Assembly (NCBI GenBank): GCA_027946555.1
Contig: JAPEVC010000041.1
Coordinates: 62,001 to 126,000, forward strand
Direction: 5' to 3'
DNA from: Gnomoniopsis sp. IMI 355080
Lineage: Eukaryota > Ascomycota > Sordariomycetes > Diaporthales > Gnomoniaceae
Length of the DNA: 64,000 nucleotides
Part shown: in pieces, positions 34,215 through 46,642 of the stretch
Layout of the letters: each line of letters begins with the position of its first letter
Position numbering within the stretch: position 1 is the stretch's first letter
The notes under the pieces: generated by a model
Seen by the model: the letters and a program-made list of their open reading frames with translations, nothing else
Told to the model about the DNA's origin: nothing
Databases searched by the model: none
Translations under genes and position numbers: made by a program

Positions 34215-35297
34215 TCACCTCCGAATCCTGCCACCGCCCCAGCCATCCAGATCCACCTGTAATGGCTCGCCACCGCCGTGGAAAAGTACCCAGCTCATGT
34301 CGCGTTTCGACCCTTCATTAACAATCTGATGCTCCGTCCATGCCGGGATGAAAGCAAAATCCCCAGTGCTAAGCTCAAATCGGCGCGGTTGTTCCTCTTC
34401 TGACGCAATTTGTTCACCTTTGATGTCCGCCCTGAGAGCTTTTACGGGATCTAGGGCAGGGCTGGTGAGGAGGACTCCTGCAGTAGTAGCGTATATGATG
34501 ATTTCTAATGTCTGTCAGGGCGCATGAAAACGGCGAGGTGGTAGGAAGGTGCAAACCTTGTTCACCGTGGTGATGGATGGCGGAGGCGGACCGAGGCTGT
34601 ACGGTCAGAACTGTATTGTGTTACAATATATCAGACGGGGAACCAAACTCAGAAGATTGAAGAGATGTGCAAGAGTGGTTTGAACACTAGGTGGTCGAGT
34701 ATTACAATGATGCTAATACAATAATGACAGCCATATCGCAGCCATATCACAGCCATGGAGTTGAGGTCATCACGGTCGAAAACAATGGGAACATGAGAGA
34801 GATCATGGCGAAGACGAAAAAGAAAGACACCAAGAAACGAGCCTCGGCTTACCTGTGACACACATTTTGTCACTCACACCCACCATGGCGTTTTGACGGA
34901 AAACTCTGGGACCGCCTCCGGACTGAGACCACACCAATGGCTCCTCCCCGGAGACGTTTGGCAAATCAGCTACAGCTTCCTCCTCATTGGGAACGCTTCT
35001 TGAAGCCGGACGCTTCTCTTCGTGGTCAAGCAGTTGTATCGGATTCAGCACACCAGAAGTCAGCCCTGGTAGTGATGAATCTTCTATGTCGTCGACCTCC
35101 ACATAGCAATCGACATCACGATCCTTTGGCGGGCCGGATTCCGCCATGGGTGCGTCTTCATGCGGCTTCTGCTGATACCATGGCAATAATTCCGCTCTTT
35201 CCTCAACAGCCACCAAATCACCACTGCGGGTGACTTGTATCTTGGACGGCATGAAGATGGGGAGCAAATCGTGCAGCAGCGGCAGAAGTGACGCCAT
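34215..35297 (-). CDS. Cupin-domain protein
   Basis: 262 aa from exons 34853-35297, 34557-34610 and 34215-34504, in phase. The C-terminal 110 residues form a single cupin: motif 1 is the His-rich AIHHHGEQE strand (three His and a Glu as metal ligands, split by intron 2), followed by IIYATTAGVLL, and motif 2 has GDFAFIPAWTEHQIVNEG with the fourth ligand His. Then comes WVLFHGGGEPLQVDLDGWGG. The N-terminal 100 residues are a low-complexity, acidic and Pro-rich leader with DPIQLLDHEEKR-like character. Small cupins of this kind are mostly unassigned; some act as dioxygenases, isomerases or ectoine-type cyclases. It sits at the right border of the oxidative block. Its membership in that block is uncertain. 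A GTGAGC just at the stop could be a further donor. Confidence 0.75.
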
Positions 35298-38200
35298 GAT
35301 TGCACAATTTCCTTGTTGTCGTGATCACAAGCACAGAATGCGTTCTTGTTGCTGCATGTACTACCCTCGCGGCAGCAGCGGGCGCCTGTGAACGGGCCTC
35401 CGCTGTATGTAGTATCAAGCGAAAGGGTGTGTAGGTGCTACACGACGTGCTTTATCCAGCGAGTGTCGTAACGTCCCACGGCAGACACTGGCCGTCAAGC
35501 GTTGGACTAAGCCCAAGATGAGATAGGTCACCGGCCCCACTTCGTTTTTGGAACCTGGGGTTGACGGATGTGAGACTTGAAGAGGAGACAGGCGAGTCCG
35601 AGGACGAACCTATGGAGGAATGGGGAAATCGATGAGACGTTGACGAACTTGTCAGGGGGGTTATGCAGTCCAGAAGCCAGGGACCGGCACTCCCACGCTG
35701 GCTCACTTCAGATCCCTGTGACCAATGTTGAGGAATTTTGCCAAAATAATGAGCCCTGGTAACACGCTAAACTTCGGAGGTACCTGAATATCAGTGGCAC
35801 TGCTCTCTTTGGTGAACGAGGCGCAAAGAGGAAGAGACTGATGCTCCGGGCCCTGTCCAAGTATAGCAGGATGCGGTCGGATGGATCTCGTAGTAGTCAG
35901 GCTGGTAAGGATAGGAGAGGGGGCAGTGTCATACTTCATCCGGAGGCAACACCAGATTGTCATAGGATTGCTCTGGAAAAAACGTCACGGGATGGGCTGT
36001 GACTCGAGAGTGGCAGACGTGCCAAGAATGGAGTGTCGTCGGAGGTTTGGAGGTGTAAGCGCCGATGTGCAGGGATCTGACAAGGTACAGCCAGCAGCAG
36101 TGGAGCCGCATTTTCCGCCTGGGTTTTATTGACTCTGAGCATATTTACTCTCGTGAACAATGTTGGAAACTTTCAACATATGTGTGATGATACTTGTCTA
36201 TTCAGGTATGAAGTATATATGTAGTTGGGATTTAAGATAGTAACAGTGGGCTAGAAAAGAGTCAATAACCCAAGAACAGATCAAAATGGGGCACCACAAC
36301 TGTCTAGAGCCAAGGCTTTCCACATCGGCATGTCGGCGTTTGTAAATATAGGCTTTGGCTTAGACCTACATCAACCCTGCAATGAGCCATCCTGTTCTTG
36401 TCCATAATCTCCTTGACATTCTGCCAACCCGTCCGTCCGCTCGGACGACGTGCTCTTCACCTCGAATTACATTGTCCACTTAACGGTCCCAGACATGACG
36501 AGGGTATGGCGCCATGAGAAGGTCTACCCAACGGTCAAGGCCTAACCTTCTCCATTCAGCTCAAAATGGCATCAAGGCCGTCCGCTCGTCCACCGGGCGA
36601 ATGTACTACGGACGAGGATGCCGCCAAACGAATGAATCGACAAGATTAGCTGGCCTAACGCACCTGAAAGTACAGAAGTCACCGCCGTCCGGCCCGGCCG
36701 AGATGGAAGTGGAGATTGCCATTCTATACCTGCTGCAAATTTACCGTTCCCTACGGGAGCATTCCCACTCAAGCAGTCTAAGGTCGAGAAAGGAAGGCCG
36801 TACCAGCCCGACGGACGGCGACCCGCTTTGACGCCCACTTACCAGAGCGTTGGGACTCGGAAAGAGTGGGCTCACCGTCAGACGAAACGACCATCGCCTT
36901 GCTGCCAATTTGCTGATCATGCACAATACTTTGACACAAGTGAAGATGACGAAATGCGACTGCACTGCCCTTCTCGTACGTGCTACTGATCCTGCTGGAG
37001 GTTTCAGTGGAAACTTCAGCTGTGGGCATGTCGGCATGTCGGAGGTTGTGAGAATCCACAGGGCCGGATTTTGTGCACCACTCGGTACATGGATGTGCGT
37101 GTTTATTTGCATGGTTTCTTTTTTGGCGTCACAGGATTTTTGGTGCTGGAAGGAGCCAAGTCACTGCTTGTATATATGGGTCCTGCGTGATGCTTGTCTT
37201 TTCGCGTCACGATTGTAGCAATCGCTTCTCGCGATAACTGTAGGATCATAAGAATCAAGCCATTTTCAACGAGCATGTTTCCTTCCGGCCTCGCTCTGCT
37301 GAGCTGCTAAGGGCAGCGGCAATGTCTTCTATCCATATCCTTCGCGACTACAAGTCGCCGTAGCTGCCCTGATCATGACCAGCGGTGGTCTAATAGATGA
37401 GCCAAGAAACCGTAGATGTTGAAGCGACTGCAGAGCGGTGTGGGTATGACAGGGTGGTGCATTCGTCTAATAAGGTTCTCGGCCTTTTCAAACTCTTTTC
37501 ATGAAGCCGAAGGTAGGAGCAATTTGAGAGCTCTTGGCCTTGAATATTTGACGACTGGCTTGTAAGCGTAAGCTAGCTATTCATAATCTCGGGGCCATCA
37601 AATTGACTCTCGAAGAAACAGGCCACAGGTTGTTTCAGGCATGCCCTTCGCTAAGGTGATTGGGAGAGGTCTGATTGAGTTCAAGGACCCGAGTTGAGCC
37701 ATGACGACAGTGGTCCGCGATACTGTGGTGATTATTATAATCACCTGAAGAAGGAGACATCTCAGCCCAGTTGGACATTACGCAAAGGGGGATAGTTCAG
37801 ACTCCAATCTACCATATAATGAGGATGAATTGATTGGAGTACAAGAAGGAACCTGACGGTACAGCGTATCCCTGGTCGTTGACGCGGGTAATTGCGGGGG
37901 GCGGGGCAGCGGTCCGGATCGGGATCGAGTCATCGCGGATAGGTATCAGCCTTCACCGTCACAACAGACACCGCCGGCCGCCAGTACACTGACTTGCAGG
38001 AGCGTCAGGGGGCTGTTGGCTGCCAAGTTAGCGGTTGGGGTGACAGCGTCAGGCTGAGAGTCGATCACATCATTTCCAGAGGTTGTCGAGTGTGGTCCAA
38101 AGATCAGTGAACTATTTCAGTTTCCCTAGTATGCTTTTAAGACCGCCGCCACTACTTATTCCCACCCTTTCCCGTCTCCCCTGTCTCCGTTTCTGTCAGT

Positions 38201-38423
38201 CGACTCTTACCTTCCTAAATTGTTCTCCGACCCATCTGTTTTGAAGAAGATCGAGTACTTCGTACCGCCACAAAGGCACACCATTTCTATCGCCACCATC
38301 ACCGCCGTTGAGTCGATCCCGTTGAACGGGCTAATCGCTTCCAGTGCTTCCGATTTTGACAAAATCGACAGCATATCAATCAACACATCGGGCTGGCCTT
38401 TTCTAGATATAGACACAGACGTA
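35298..38423. other. Gene-poor stretch, no gene supported
   Basis: 3.1 kb. Several minus-strand open pieces at 35452-36160 cannot be joined into a credible protein, and 36514-37218 shows none. The right end holds the promoter and 5' region of the F-box gene, with pyrimidine-rich sequence near 38150-38200. This is the probable boundary between the accessory block and the conserved genes. Confidence 0.5.
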
Positions 38424-40355
38424 ATGTTTGGTCTTGCAGCTATGGACGAAATCAGCAGGCCATGCTCCGAAGCTATGGCCATGGAACGCTCTCCAGACTT
38501 CCCATTGGATCGCGCCACAGACAATTGCTTCAAAGATGCTACAGCAGGTTTGTGTCCTCGGCGTCAGTCCGTCTTGCAATTGTCCAAGTTCCCATCGTCT
38601 GACTCTCTTCGCTATCTAGTAGCAAGCTCGCCCGCCATCTCCTTGCCAGATCTCCCCTCAGAGTTGATCGATCACATTCTCGCCTACCTCTCGCCCCTCG
38701 ATCTGGCGTCGGCGTCGCTCGTAAACCAGACTATCCGTGCACACGCCGTGGCAGACCATCTATGGCAGAACATTGTCCAGTCCAATGTACCCGGCCAAAA
38801 ACTGACAACGCCTGCTCCTTGTCCCTCGTTCCGCGAGCTGTACATTGCACACGACCCGCACTGGTTCTTGACCAAATACAAGATCTGGTTTAGCGACAAG
38901 GATTTGACTGGGAAACTGGTTATTGCCCGCTACGATCAGAGCCGTGGCGTCATCGAGGGCTATCAACTGCTGGCCAACAGCTCCAAAACTTCTTCTACGT
39001 CCAACAATAGCCCCAGCTTAATGGATACGGACGTGGAGATTCACGAGTTCGAGCCCGAAATTAAATTGCACCTCGACAAGCCCATCTTGCAAATTCGCGC
39101 AGACAGTCTCGAGAACACCATTCGGGCCACGACTAAGAAAGACTCTATCCCAGCCCCGGTGACCTCGCCCTCCACGAAGGGCCTCTCTCGCATAGCACAG
39201 AGATGGGTCAATTTCGGCGCCACCTCCACGACCTCTGCCACACCCGCGCCTGCGCCCACGACCGCGCCTAGCAATTCGACTCGTTTTCAGCGCTTTGCCG
39301 CTGAGACGCCCATGCCTCTTGACGGCCGCTTCAGCCACTCTATGTTCAGTACCTTCATGCTGGCCAAAGCTCTTCCTCCTTCGGCAGCCGCCGAACGCGG
39401 TGCGTTGGCCTTTCCGTACGGCAACATCTGGCCGCCACCCGCCATCCCCGCGACCGAGCGCGTCTCGGCTGCACACTTTCTCAACGGCTCCGGCGTCTTC
39501 CGTGACGAACACCCTCTAACACTCGACGAGCGGCCCTCGCGCCGCACTGAGATCAGCGATAAGACTTTTCGTATTCGATCGTGGCTCGAGCGCCCGAGCA
39601 CCTCCAATGCGTTCTCCTCGGGCCAGCCGCTCAGTGACTGGCCTTTTGATGTAGGCAGCGGCCTGTTTGGCCAGAGCACGCGCCATTGGCTTCCGAGCTA
39701 CAATCCTAGCCCGAGCATGGAGTCGTCGCCGTTTGCTACGCACATTGGCGATTCAGTAACTACATACTCGACACTGGATCCCGATGTGTACACGCCCACA
39801 GCCGATCAGCCTTGGAAGGGTATTTGGGTAGGCGATTACAGCGGACATGGGTGCGAGTTCCTGCTCATCAAGCAGAACCACACGGAACCTTTCGATGAGG
39901 CTGCGTTTGACGCTACAAGAGAGGAGCAGGAGACTGATGCGGACTTCGCAAGACGGAAGGCGGATGCCAAGAAGTACCGGGGCAGCCTGGAGGCTGTGAA
40001 GCTAACGGGTGACCCTAATATCCCCCGTGGCGAGTGTACCTTCGTGGCCGAAGATTTGGGTGATGACGGATATGTAACGACGGTGGAAGAGCAGCCATTC
40101 GCTGGCGCGCGTGTGGTACAAAGCAAAGGCCATGTAGCCAGGACTGGGTTCACTCATGGTAAGTCATCCACGTCTTGAAACACTCACCCACCTACTTGCG
40201 ATATCAGGAGACTGACTTGGGCATCTGCAGATCGATACATCAAGTCCCAATTGCTCTTGATATCTGAAAATCGACTTGCGCAGTTCTGGGTAGGCTTCAA
40301 TCATATCAGTTTCTTTGAGCGAGTGGACATCGACAAGTTCTTGGCGCCCAATTAA
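38424..40355 (+). CDS. F-box protein, FBXO31-like
   Basis: Substrate receptor of an SCF ubiquitin ligase, about 619 aa from exons 38424-40158 and 40231-40355. The F-box covers about residues 74-119 (LPDLPSELIDHILAYLSPLDL, then a VADHLWQNIV end). It is followed by HDPHWFLTKYKIWFSDKDLTGKLVIARYD and, near the C-terminus, GIWVGDYSGHGCEFLLI, the paired blocks seen in FBXO31-like proteins. Between them is a Thr/Pro/Ala-rich low-complexity linker (about residues 265-300). The second exon adds the natural end (FFERVDIDKFLAPN). The frame is open upstream of 38424 without an ATG, so an upstream 5' exon is possible. This is a conserved gene and not part of the oxidative block. Confidence 0.85.
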
Positions 40356-42180
40356 GCTTCGAGGATAATGTCTCTGGTCTCTGTCCATTTCTTTTCAACA
40401 AGGCGTTTAGGGTTGCATGGTATGAGCGATGATTCCCACTGCTTGTTAGGGTTGGCCTAATTTGACGGCGTTGAACGTGTTCTTTCTCAGGCATGGCGGA
40501 ATTTCGAATACGATGGTTGGGTTGTTGATTCTATCCCCAGGTCGAAAAGATGCCCGTTCTCACCTGTTCTGGGACCATCATTAGTTTGGGTTGCCCAAAG
40601 TCTTGAAATGAATATGCGTTGATTTACTTACCTTTGATGATACTGTCATGCTCGAAATTTTTCACGGTCATCTCCACCAGGTGCCGATGGACTCATAATG
40701 CTGAGAATTGCATCACGTTCTAGAATTCGTGTCGTAAGTACAGCTTGCAGAAAAAAAAAAGGGTGGGAACCCACGATGGTTATGACACTCGGCCGATGGG
40801 CGATTCGGGATATTTGAAGCGAATTTTCTGGGAGCCCACTGGTGTTCGGTGGCCGAAGACTGCTCGCAAAGCGCTGAGTGGACACCCTCGTCCGATGCCC
40901 AAGTCCACAATGCAAGGTTGAGACAGCGGCGAATACCAGAGGTCCGTAGGCTGACCTGCTGTATTGAGGTTTTGCGAGCTTCCTGTCTTTGACTAGGCCC
41001 GAATTTGAGGCCCACCAAGTTTGCCGCCGATATGGGCGTGAAGGTGCTGGGTTTCTTGATAGCAGATGCTAGTTCGGATCTGAACACGGGCTACCTGCTA
41101 TGTAGGTAAGCAATAGGCCTTCTTGTGTTCGTGCACGCTGTAGCCCCGGATCTAGGGCGTTGCCTTTACCTTCCCCTTGCAACGAGATTGCTGGTGAAAT
41201 CAGTGTTTGTGGGCCTTCCTCCTCCCCAAGAGCTCTTCCTGCATGAGAACAATTGGAATATGCACTCATATGTGAGCGGGATTGTACATGATCGTAGGTA
41301 CTCAATGAACTGAAATATGTGACATGACATGGCAAGCTCATGTAGATCGAAATATACACTTTGAGAAGTGAATCATTGTACGGATTTAACTACACGGAAT
41401 ATGTCCCCTGTTCCAGAACCAGGCAAACACCTCCGAATATTTTCAACCCGGTCTTACTACGAGCAGAGTCCGCACACTAATGTCCTTCCTAGCCTGCTAA
41501 TTACCTCTCTGTCCTGTGGGTCAAATACTGTAAGGGCGGATGGAGGTAGGGTTTAGTTTGTGCCCCTGCACCACCAACTAGGGTCGTTGTCAAAAATGAC
41601 AGGGGTGCCTGAGTATATATCTTGGCCAAACCCGCTCAACAAATTTACCTCACAACTTCGTAAACAGATGGTGGCCACCCAAGCTGGCAGGATGAAGAAC
41701 AGCAAGACATACACCCGCCCACATGCTGCAGTGCAGCTTTCGTGAGAGCTTTGTGAAAGTATTGCGTCACTCAACATGTCGGGTCGCAAATGGCGCGACC
41801 ACGGCCGCTTCCAGCTTGTAGGGCGTGGAGGACAGCCAATTGTATCACCGTCTTCCGTCGCTAGACCCACATGACCGCACCGACGTCATGAAAAGTTCAC
41901 CACCGAATCTGCTCATGAAGAAAGCGAAGGTGCGATCTTCGTCCAAAGCAAAGCGAAGATTGTCCCCATGACACCAACGTAGCAACTTCACCTGCGACTT
42001 GACAGTCTGCTACTCACAAAGTACTGCATTTCCTACAAGACTGTCTCCGCACCCAGCAATTGCTACTGAAGACCCTATATACCTACCTACTTACCAACCT
42101 AGGCCGTTTTCAACACCTTTTTCAGCCAAGGTTCAGCCGAAATACGACCTACAGTGGCTCTTCGAGGAGATCTTACCAAG
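40356..42180. other. Intergenic, no gene seen
   Basis: 1.8 kb between two plus-strand genes. Short ORFs only. TACC repeats occur just before the DUF1769 gene (near 42078-42104). Confidence 0.5.
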
Positions 42181-43379
42181 ATGGCAGACAAATATGTGTT
42201 ACGGGTCACGGCTGGCCCAACGTACGACCTTGCGGACCACACCGAGGTGCCTGTCAACACGCCCACCCCCGTCAAAATTAGCACTTCTCTCATCGACATC
42301 GAGCTCAATGTGCGCATTCAAAACTACCACGGGCTCCCACGCAACTCACCCACCACCTCACCTTACTTCGACCAGGAGCCACACGTCACAAACAAAGACC
42401 AGTACAGCATCGCCTTCCGTTTCACTCCCAAAGATGCCGCATCAGAAAAATCCAAGGCCACAGAGGATGATGACGCCCAGCCAGAAGGCATATCCGCCTC
42501 TGACCTCCAATTCGGCAACGACTTCGACCATCCCATCCGTGACCGCCTTCCCCCGGGATTCAGTTACGCCATGAAGATAGTGAAGTGGTGGATCGATCCA
42601 GGCTTAGACGGCGACCCATACGCTGACTCGCCGTACCTTTTCGGGCCAGCCCTCTCATCCTTCAACGCCATTCATGTTGGCGAGGCTCCCTTTGACGAGG
42701 CCAAGGGGGGCATCTATGTGGAAGAGGGTGGCTCGAAGGAATGGAGAGAGGATGTGGGTGCCCCAGATGATGGCAAGGCGCGCATGAAGTGGGCTCTGAG
42801 TGAGTCGGCCAAGGAGGACTGGGTGTGGGAGTATGGGCGGACGTATGCGGTGGATTTCTTCAACGCGTACATTGATTTCAGCGAGTTCGCTTTGAGACTG
42901 CCCGGTTATTCAGTGCCAATCATGAAGTACTGGGATGGTCAGGGGCTCAGGTAGGCTTTCACTTCCCCAACCCCTTTTTCTTTCCTCCCCTATTCTTTTG
43001 ACATTTGATGATGCGTGGAGTTGGCCTGGTTAACCGTCATTCTGTTTCCCCGTACAGGAAGAAACGCTCACATCAGCTCAGATATGTTCTGCGGAACAAA
43101 ACCACCAAGCAGGTTTACCTTGTCGTTCTCTTCACCCTCTATCTCAAAGAGGATGTGAACGAGGACGGCACCCTGAAACCGGAAGCGCAGCGGTCCTACA
43201 GCACGCACTCCCCCGCTGCTGGTCATGTTGAGGATGCGGCGATCATAGCCAACGAGGAGGATGCAAAGGAACCGGATTTCGATGGCGAGGCAGCACTAGA
43301 GGCTGCGAGGAAGCACATCGCTGAAACGGAGCTCTCGAAGCAGAAGGATAGCGCGACGACCGAAGACGACGTAGACTAG
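42181..43379 (+). CDS. DUF1769 protein
   Basis: 363 aa from exons 42181-42950 and 43058-43379. Conserved fungal protein of unknown function. It starts at MADKYVLRVTAGPTYD, has the SIDIELNVRIQNYHG-like block (residues 35-55), an IRDRLPPGFSYAMKIVKWWIDPG block and the DPYADSPYLFGPALSSFNAIHVGE core that marks DUF1769. The second exon holds the KQVYLVVLFTLYL strand and an acidic tail. No signal peptide or membrane span is visible, so a soluble protein is expected. Upstream, an in-frame GTG extension was rejected in favour of the ATG. It is co-directional with the Rtc5 gene. Confidence 0.88.
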
Positions 43380-43911
43380 TGGTGTTCTTGTTGTGATCGG
43401 TGGCTAGCGAAAAGGAAATGATGCCTTTGCCGTTAGGCTGAGAATAGGGCAGAGCCTGACGAGTGCTACCGCACAAGCTGTGCCAAAGGGCCAAAAGCCG
43501 CCACCTATTCATAATAAATCTATATTTAATACCCATCTCATTCTCCTATCCACTAGCGATTTTAGACGATTTTCAAAATGCTGGACACATTTCAGATTGT
43601 CGAATCTTGACATCTTCAACTTTGCAACAAGTAATGCTTCACGAGGTAATCCACCTCTTTCAATTCTTTATTGTAATCAAATTTGCTACCTTAGCAGTAT
43701 ATACACATTGGTCTTGTTTGAGCTGAACGGATATCTGAGGCTGGGCATGCCCCCTGGAGGGAGGGAGTTGCGACAAAGAGCTTATGTCATCAATCCAACG
43801 TCACTTCATCAGACCACCAAAAGTGTGCCGCATTTGTCACTGCTACAGCACATCATATCAATCTCGTTTTCATTCATATATCATTCATCTAATAGAGTGT
43901 CACATGGGAAT
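43380..43911. other. Intergenic, no gene seen
   Basis: 532 bp, A/T-rich, between two plus-strand conserved genes. It holds the Rtc5 promoter. Confidence 0.5.
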
Positions 43912-45816
43912 ATGGGTCAGACTCTTTCCGGCCACGACGGCCCACATTCAACGACACGTGAAGACTTGAAAAAAGAGCTGGTAAGGAACCTCGACTGATC
44001 ACGGCGTTGCGATGCTGACATCGATAAGGCCAATAAATTCGCGCGGAAATGCTTCACATCCATCGAACTGTATTCCCTCAAGGACAACTTCAAGACCCTG
44101 GCCGATGTTCAGCAAGGTGTCCAGTACTGGAAGGAAGACACCTTCGTGCGCTTCCTCGAGCTTCCCGATGCGCTCCATGTCTCGCCAGTTCTGTTCCACA
44201 TGGTGTCATTTCTGGGCGCGTTTCCCTTCTTGAATGATGCACCCGCGGTCCTAGGACTCGAGGAGATGGTCATTGTTGTCACACTCCTCACGCACAGATA
44301 CCGCCGTGTGCTTGCCAAAGGCGCGAGCAACAGGAAGAAGCTGCTCTTCAAAAGCTTGGCTGTTTACGACCGCCAAGCTTCCGAGAAGCCACAGGATGAA
44401 CAGGAACAAGTTGGCTCGATAGACCGCGACACGAGAATGGCGACAAATCAGAATAAAGAGGAGTCCAGTAGCTTGAAATCGCTTGCTCCAGGGTTCAGCA
44501 TTGACGAGGCTGGCGATGAGCAGCCGGAAGATGATGAAGACGATGAGGACGATGATCTGGTGCTCTCGGCCTTTGAATTGTTTGGCTCGGCCGAAGCTTT
44601 TAAAACGGCAACTAAGGAGACTACCCACGGAGCCATGATTCCAGCTGACAATTTCCGACGGCTCATCACACTCCTCTTGATGGTCTCTCCCCTGGGTGCT
44701 CAGGAGAGGATATCACAGTACCCCTTGGATGCCGAAAACCTCCGTACCGCCGCAGATAACATCCTCGCTGCTTTCTTGAACGTCGAGAAATCTCCTGGCG
44801 TTAGATTTGGCACCTTCAGCAGGGTGCTAGACTCACTTCCGTTCATGTTCGACGGCTTGAATGCTCTATTTGAACATTTTCTATTCTCCCGCAACCTCGA
44901 CTTTGCCGCCAAAAAAGACAGCGAACCCCGCGTATCCGCACCTCCCGCGCCCATCATCCCAGTCCTCCAAGAGCCCGGCACCATTCTCACCCCAGCTCTT
45001 CTCGCCCAGCTCTCATTCTTCATTCCCGGTGAGACCCTCTTTCGCCGCATGCACCCGCTGTACTCGGGTGACAAAGACGGCTTCTCGATGGGCTCTTTCG
45101 AGACGGGCGTCTTCAACTGGCGGGCACCGAGTATCCTCCTCGTGCGCGGCACCCGCTATGCCGCGGACGCGACTACGGCCAGCGAAGAGCGTTTCGCCGC
45201 GACGCTGCCGCCGAAACGCTTCCCGGACGGCTCAAAGGGCGATCGCGTCACATTTGGGGTATACATTGCGCAACCGTGGCGGCATTCTCACAAGGAGTGC
45301 TTTGGCGATGCCGATACGTTGCTGTTCCAGGTCGAGCCGGTGCAGGATGTATTCCCTGCCAGCACAATCAATCGAGACTATGTCTCATTTCACAAGCCCG
45401 GGTCAGCGGGCATCGCGGGTATCGCAATAGGCTGCCCGCCGCCGCGACCGAGCGTCTCATATGGCCGACGGCAGAGCCTTGCGCACCTCGGACCAGTCAG
45501 TTTGCTTCTTGATGCTGGGTTTGAATTTGGGGTATTTACGCATGACTTTGACTCGCGAGGTGGCGCCTTTCGGAACAGTGAAGTGCGACGGTACAACTTC
45601 CAGGACCGCTTCGACGTGGAGAGCCTGGAGGTTTGGGGCCTCGGCGGCGGGGAGGAGGCAAAAGCCCAGGCTGAGCGGTGGGCGTGGGAAGCCAGAGAGG
45701 CGGAGGCAAGGAGACGGATCAATTTGGGAACCGGCGACATGGAGGCGGACAGGCAGTTGCTGGAAATGGCGGGTCTGATAGGGGGTGGGAATAGGAGCGG
45801 GGGCTCCATGGCTTGA
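43912..45816 (+). CDS. rtc5: Rtc5-like TLDc-domain protein
   Basis: 618 aa from exons 43912-43980 and 44029-45816. The first exon begins MGQTLS, a good N-myristoylation signal, which suggests membrane attachment. The second exon carries the EF-hand-like first half with FTSIELYSLKDNF, an acidic Asp/Glu run (residues about 185-195), and the TLDc domain in the C-terminal half (LSFFIPGETLFRRMHPLYSGDKDG, then SILLVRGTRY, then GVYIAQPW and the closing DFDSRGGAFRNSEV). Yeast Rtc5 binds the V-ATPase and promotes disassembly, and its name comes from a telomere-capping screen. Function here is inferred from the family. The last 60 residues are Ala/Glu/Arg-rich. The short first exon is supported by the myristoylation motif and phase. 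Confidence 0.88.
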
Positions 45817-46642
45817 TGTGAGCGTAGGGATAGATAAAGTGCCGAGAGGCATGCTTGTCGTATCAAATATTGGATGGAACGGAATTTGGGCACATAGCAG
45901 TGGAGTACGGCGCATATTTTAGCCAGTTCGTGAGTTTGTGCTGAAATGAAGATACGTTTCACGGTCTCGAATTCCCTACCCTTCTGTTGAGCTTCCCTTG
46001 CTAGAAATTGAGGGTAAGACAAAGTTTTGGCTTGGCAATGGAAATTCTGAAGGAGGCGGTACATGTTCATCCAAGTTCCGTATATAATGAACGCCCCAGG
46101 GTGATTATCCATGCGCGACTTTGCATTTCCTAACAAGCGATAGTACATGTATTCTTGCTCGTCAATTGATAAAATGTTACATACATCGGGTTATATTGAA
46201 CGCGCATTCAAAATTCAATGACCGAAAATTCGATCATAGGACGCCCTCACCCCATCCAGCCTGGATATACATTGCAGTAGGAATTGCGGCCAGTGGAGAT
46301 CGCTTGTTGGTGGCGATAGACGAAGTTGGCCGGGTACCTAGGTAAGCATCAACAGTCATTGAAAGCCCTCCACCAGTCCCGATACGGTATGTTGCTGACA
46401 GGATCTTACGATTCCTACGAATGGTTCCCTTTTGCATTAACTACCCATATACAGCCCTCGAAAAGTCTCCGGCCTAGCCAATTATCGAAAATGTGTCAGC
46501 CGACAGTTCGGTTCGAGACCTTGCATCGCTCACGCTTTTCTCTCTGGAGATTTACTCCGCAAGGTCCTTTCAAACCTCCCTATTAGTATTCGCTATTCCG
46601 ATCAGATTCCACGCAGGAGAGGTACCTACTGACCATAAGCAA
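45817..46642. other. Intergenic, no gene seen
   Basis: Between Rtc5 and the third P450. It contains a GTACCTAGGTAA palindrome near 46334-46345. ORFs opposite Rtc5 are shadows. Confidence 0.5.

Noticed and set aside
35452..36160. Several open pieces on the minus strand that might form a gene upstream of the cupin
   Set aside because: No combination of splice sites gave a protein with recognisable motifs.
39018..39743. Long ORFs opposite the F-box gene
   Set aside because: Arg/Gly/Ala-rich antisense shadows of a GC-rich coding exon.
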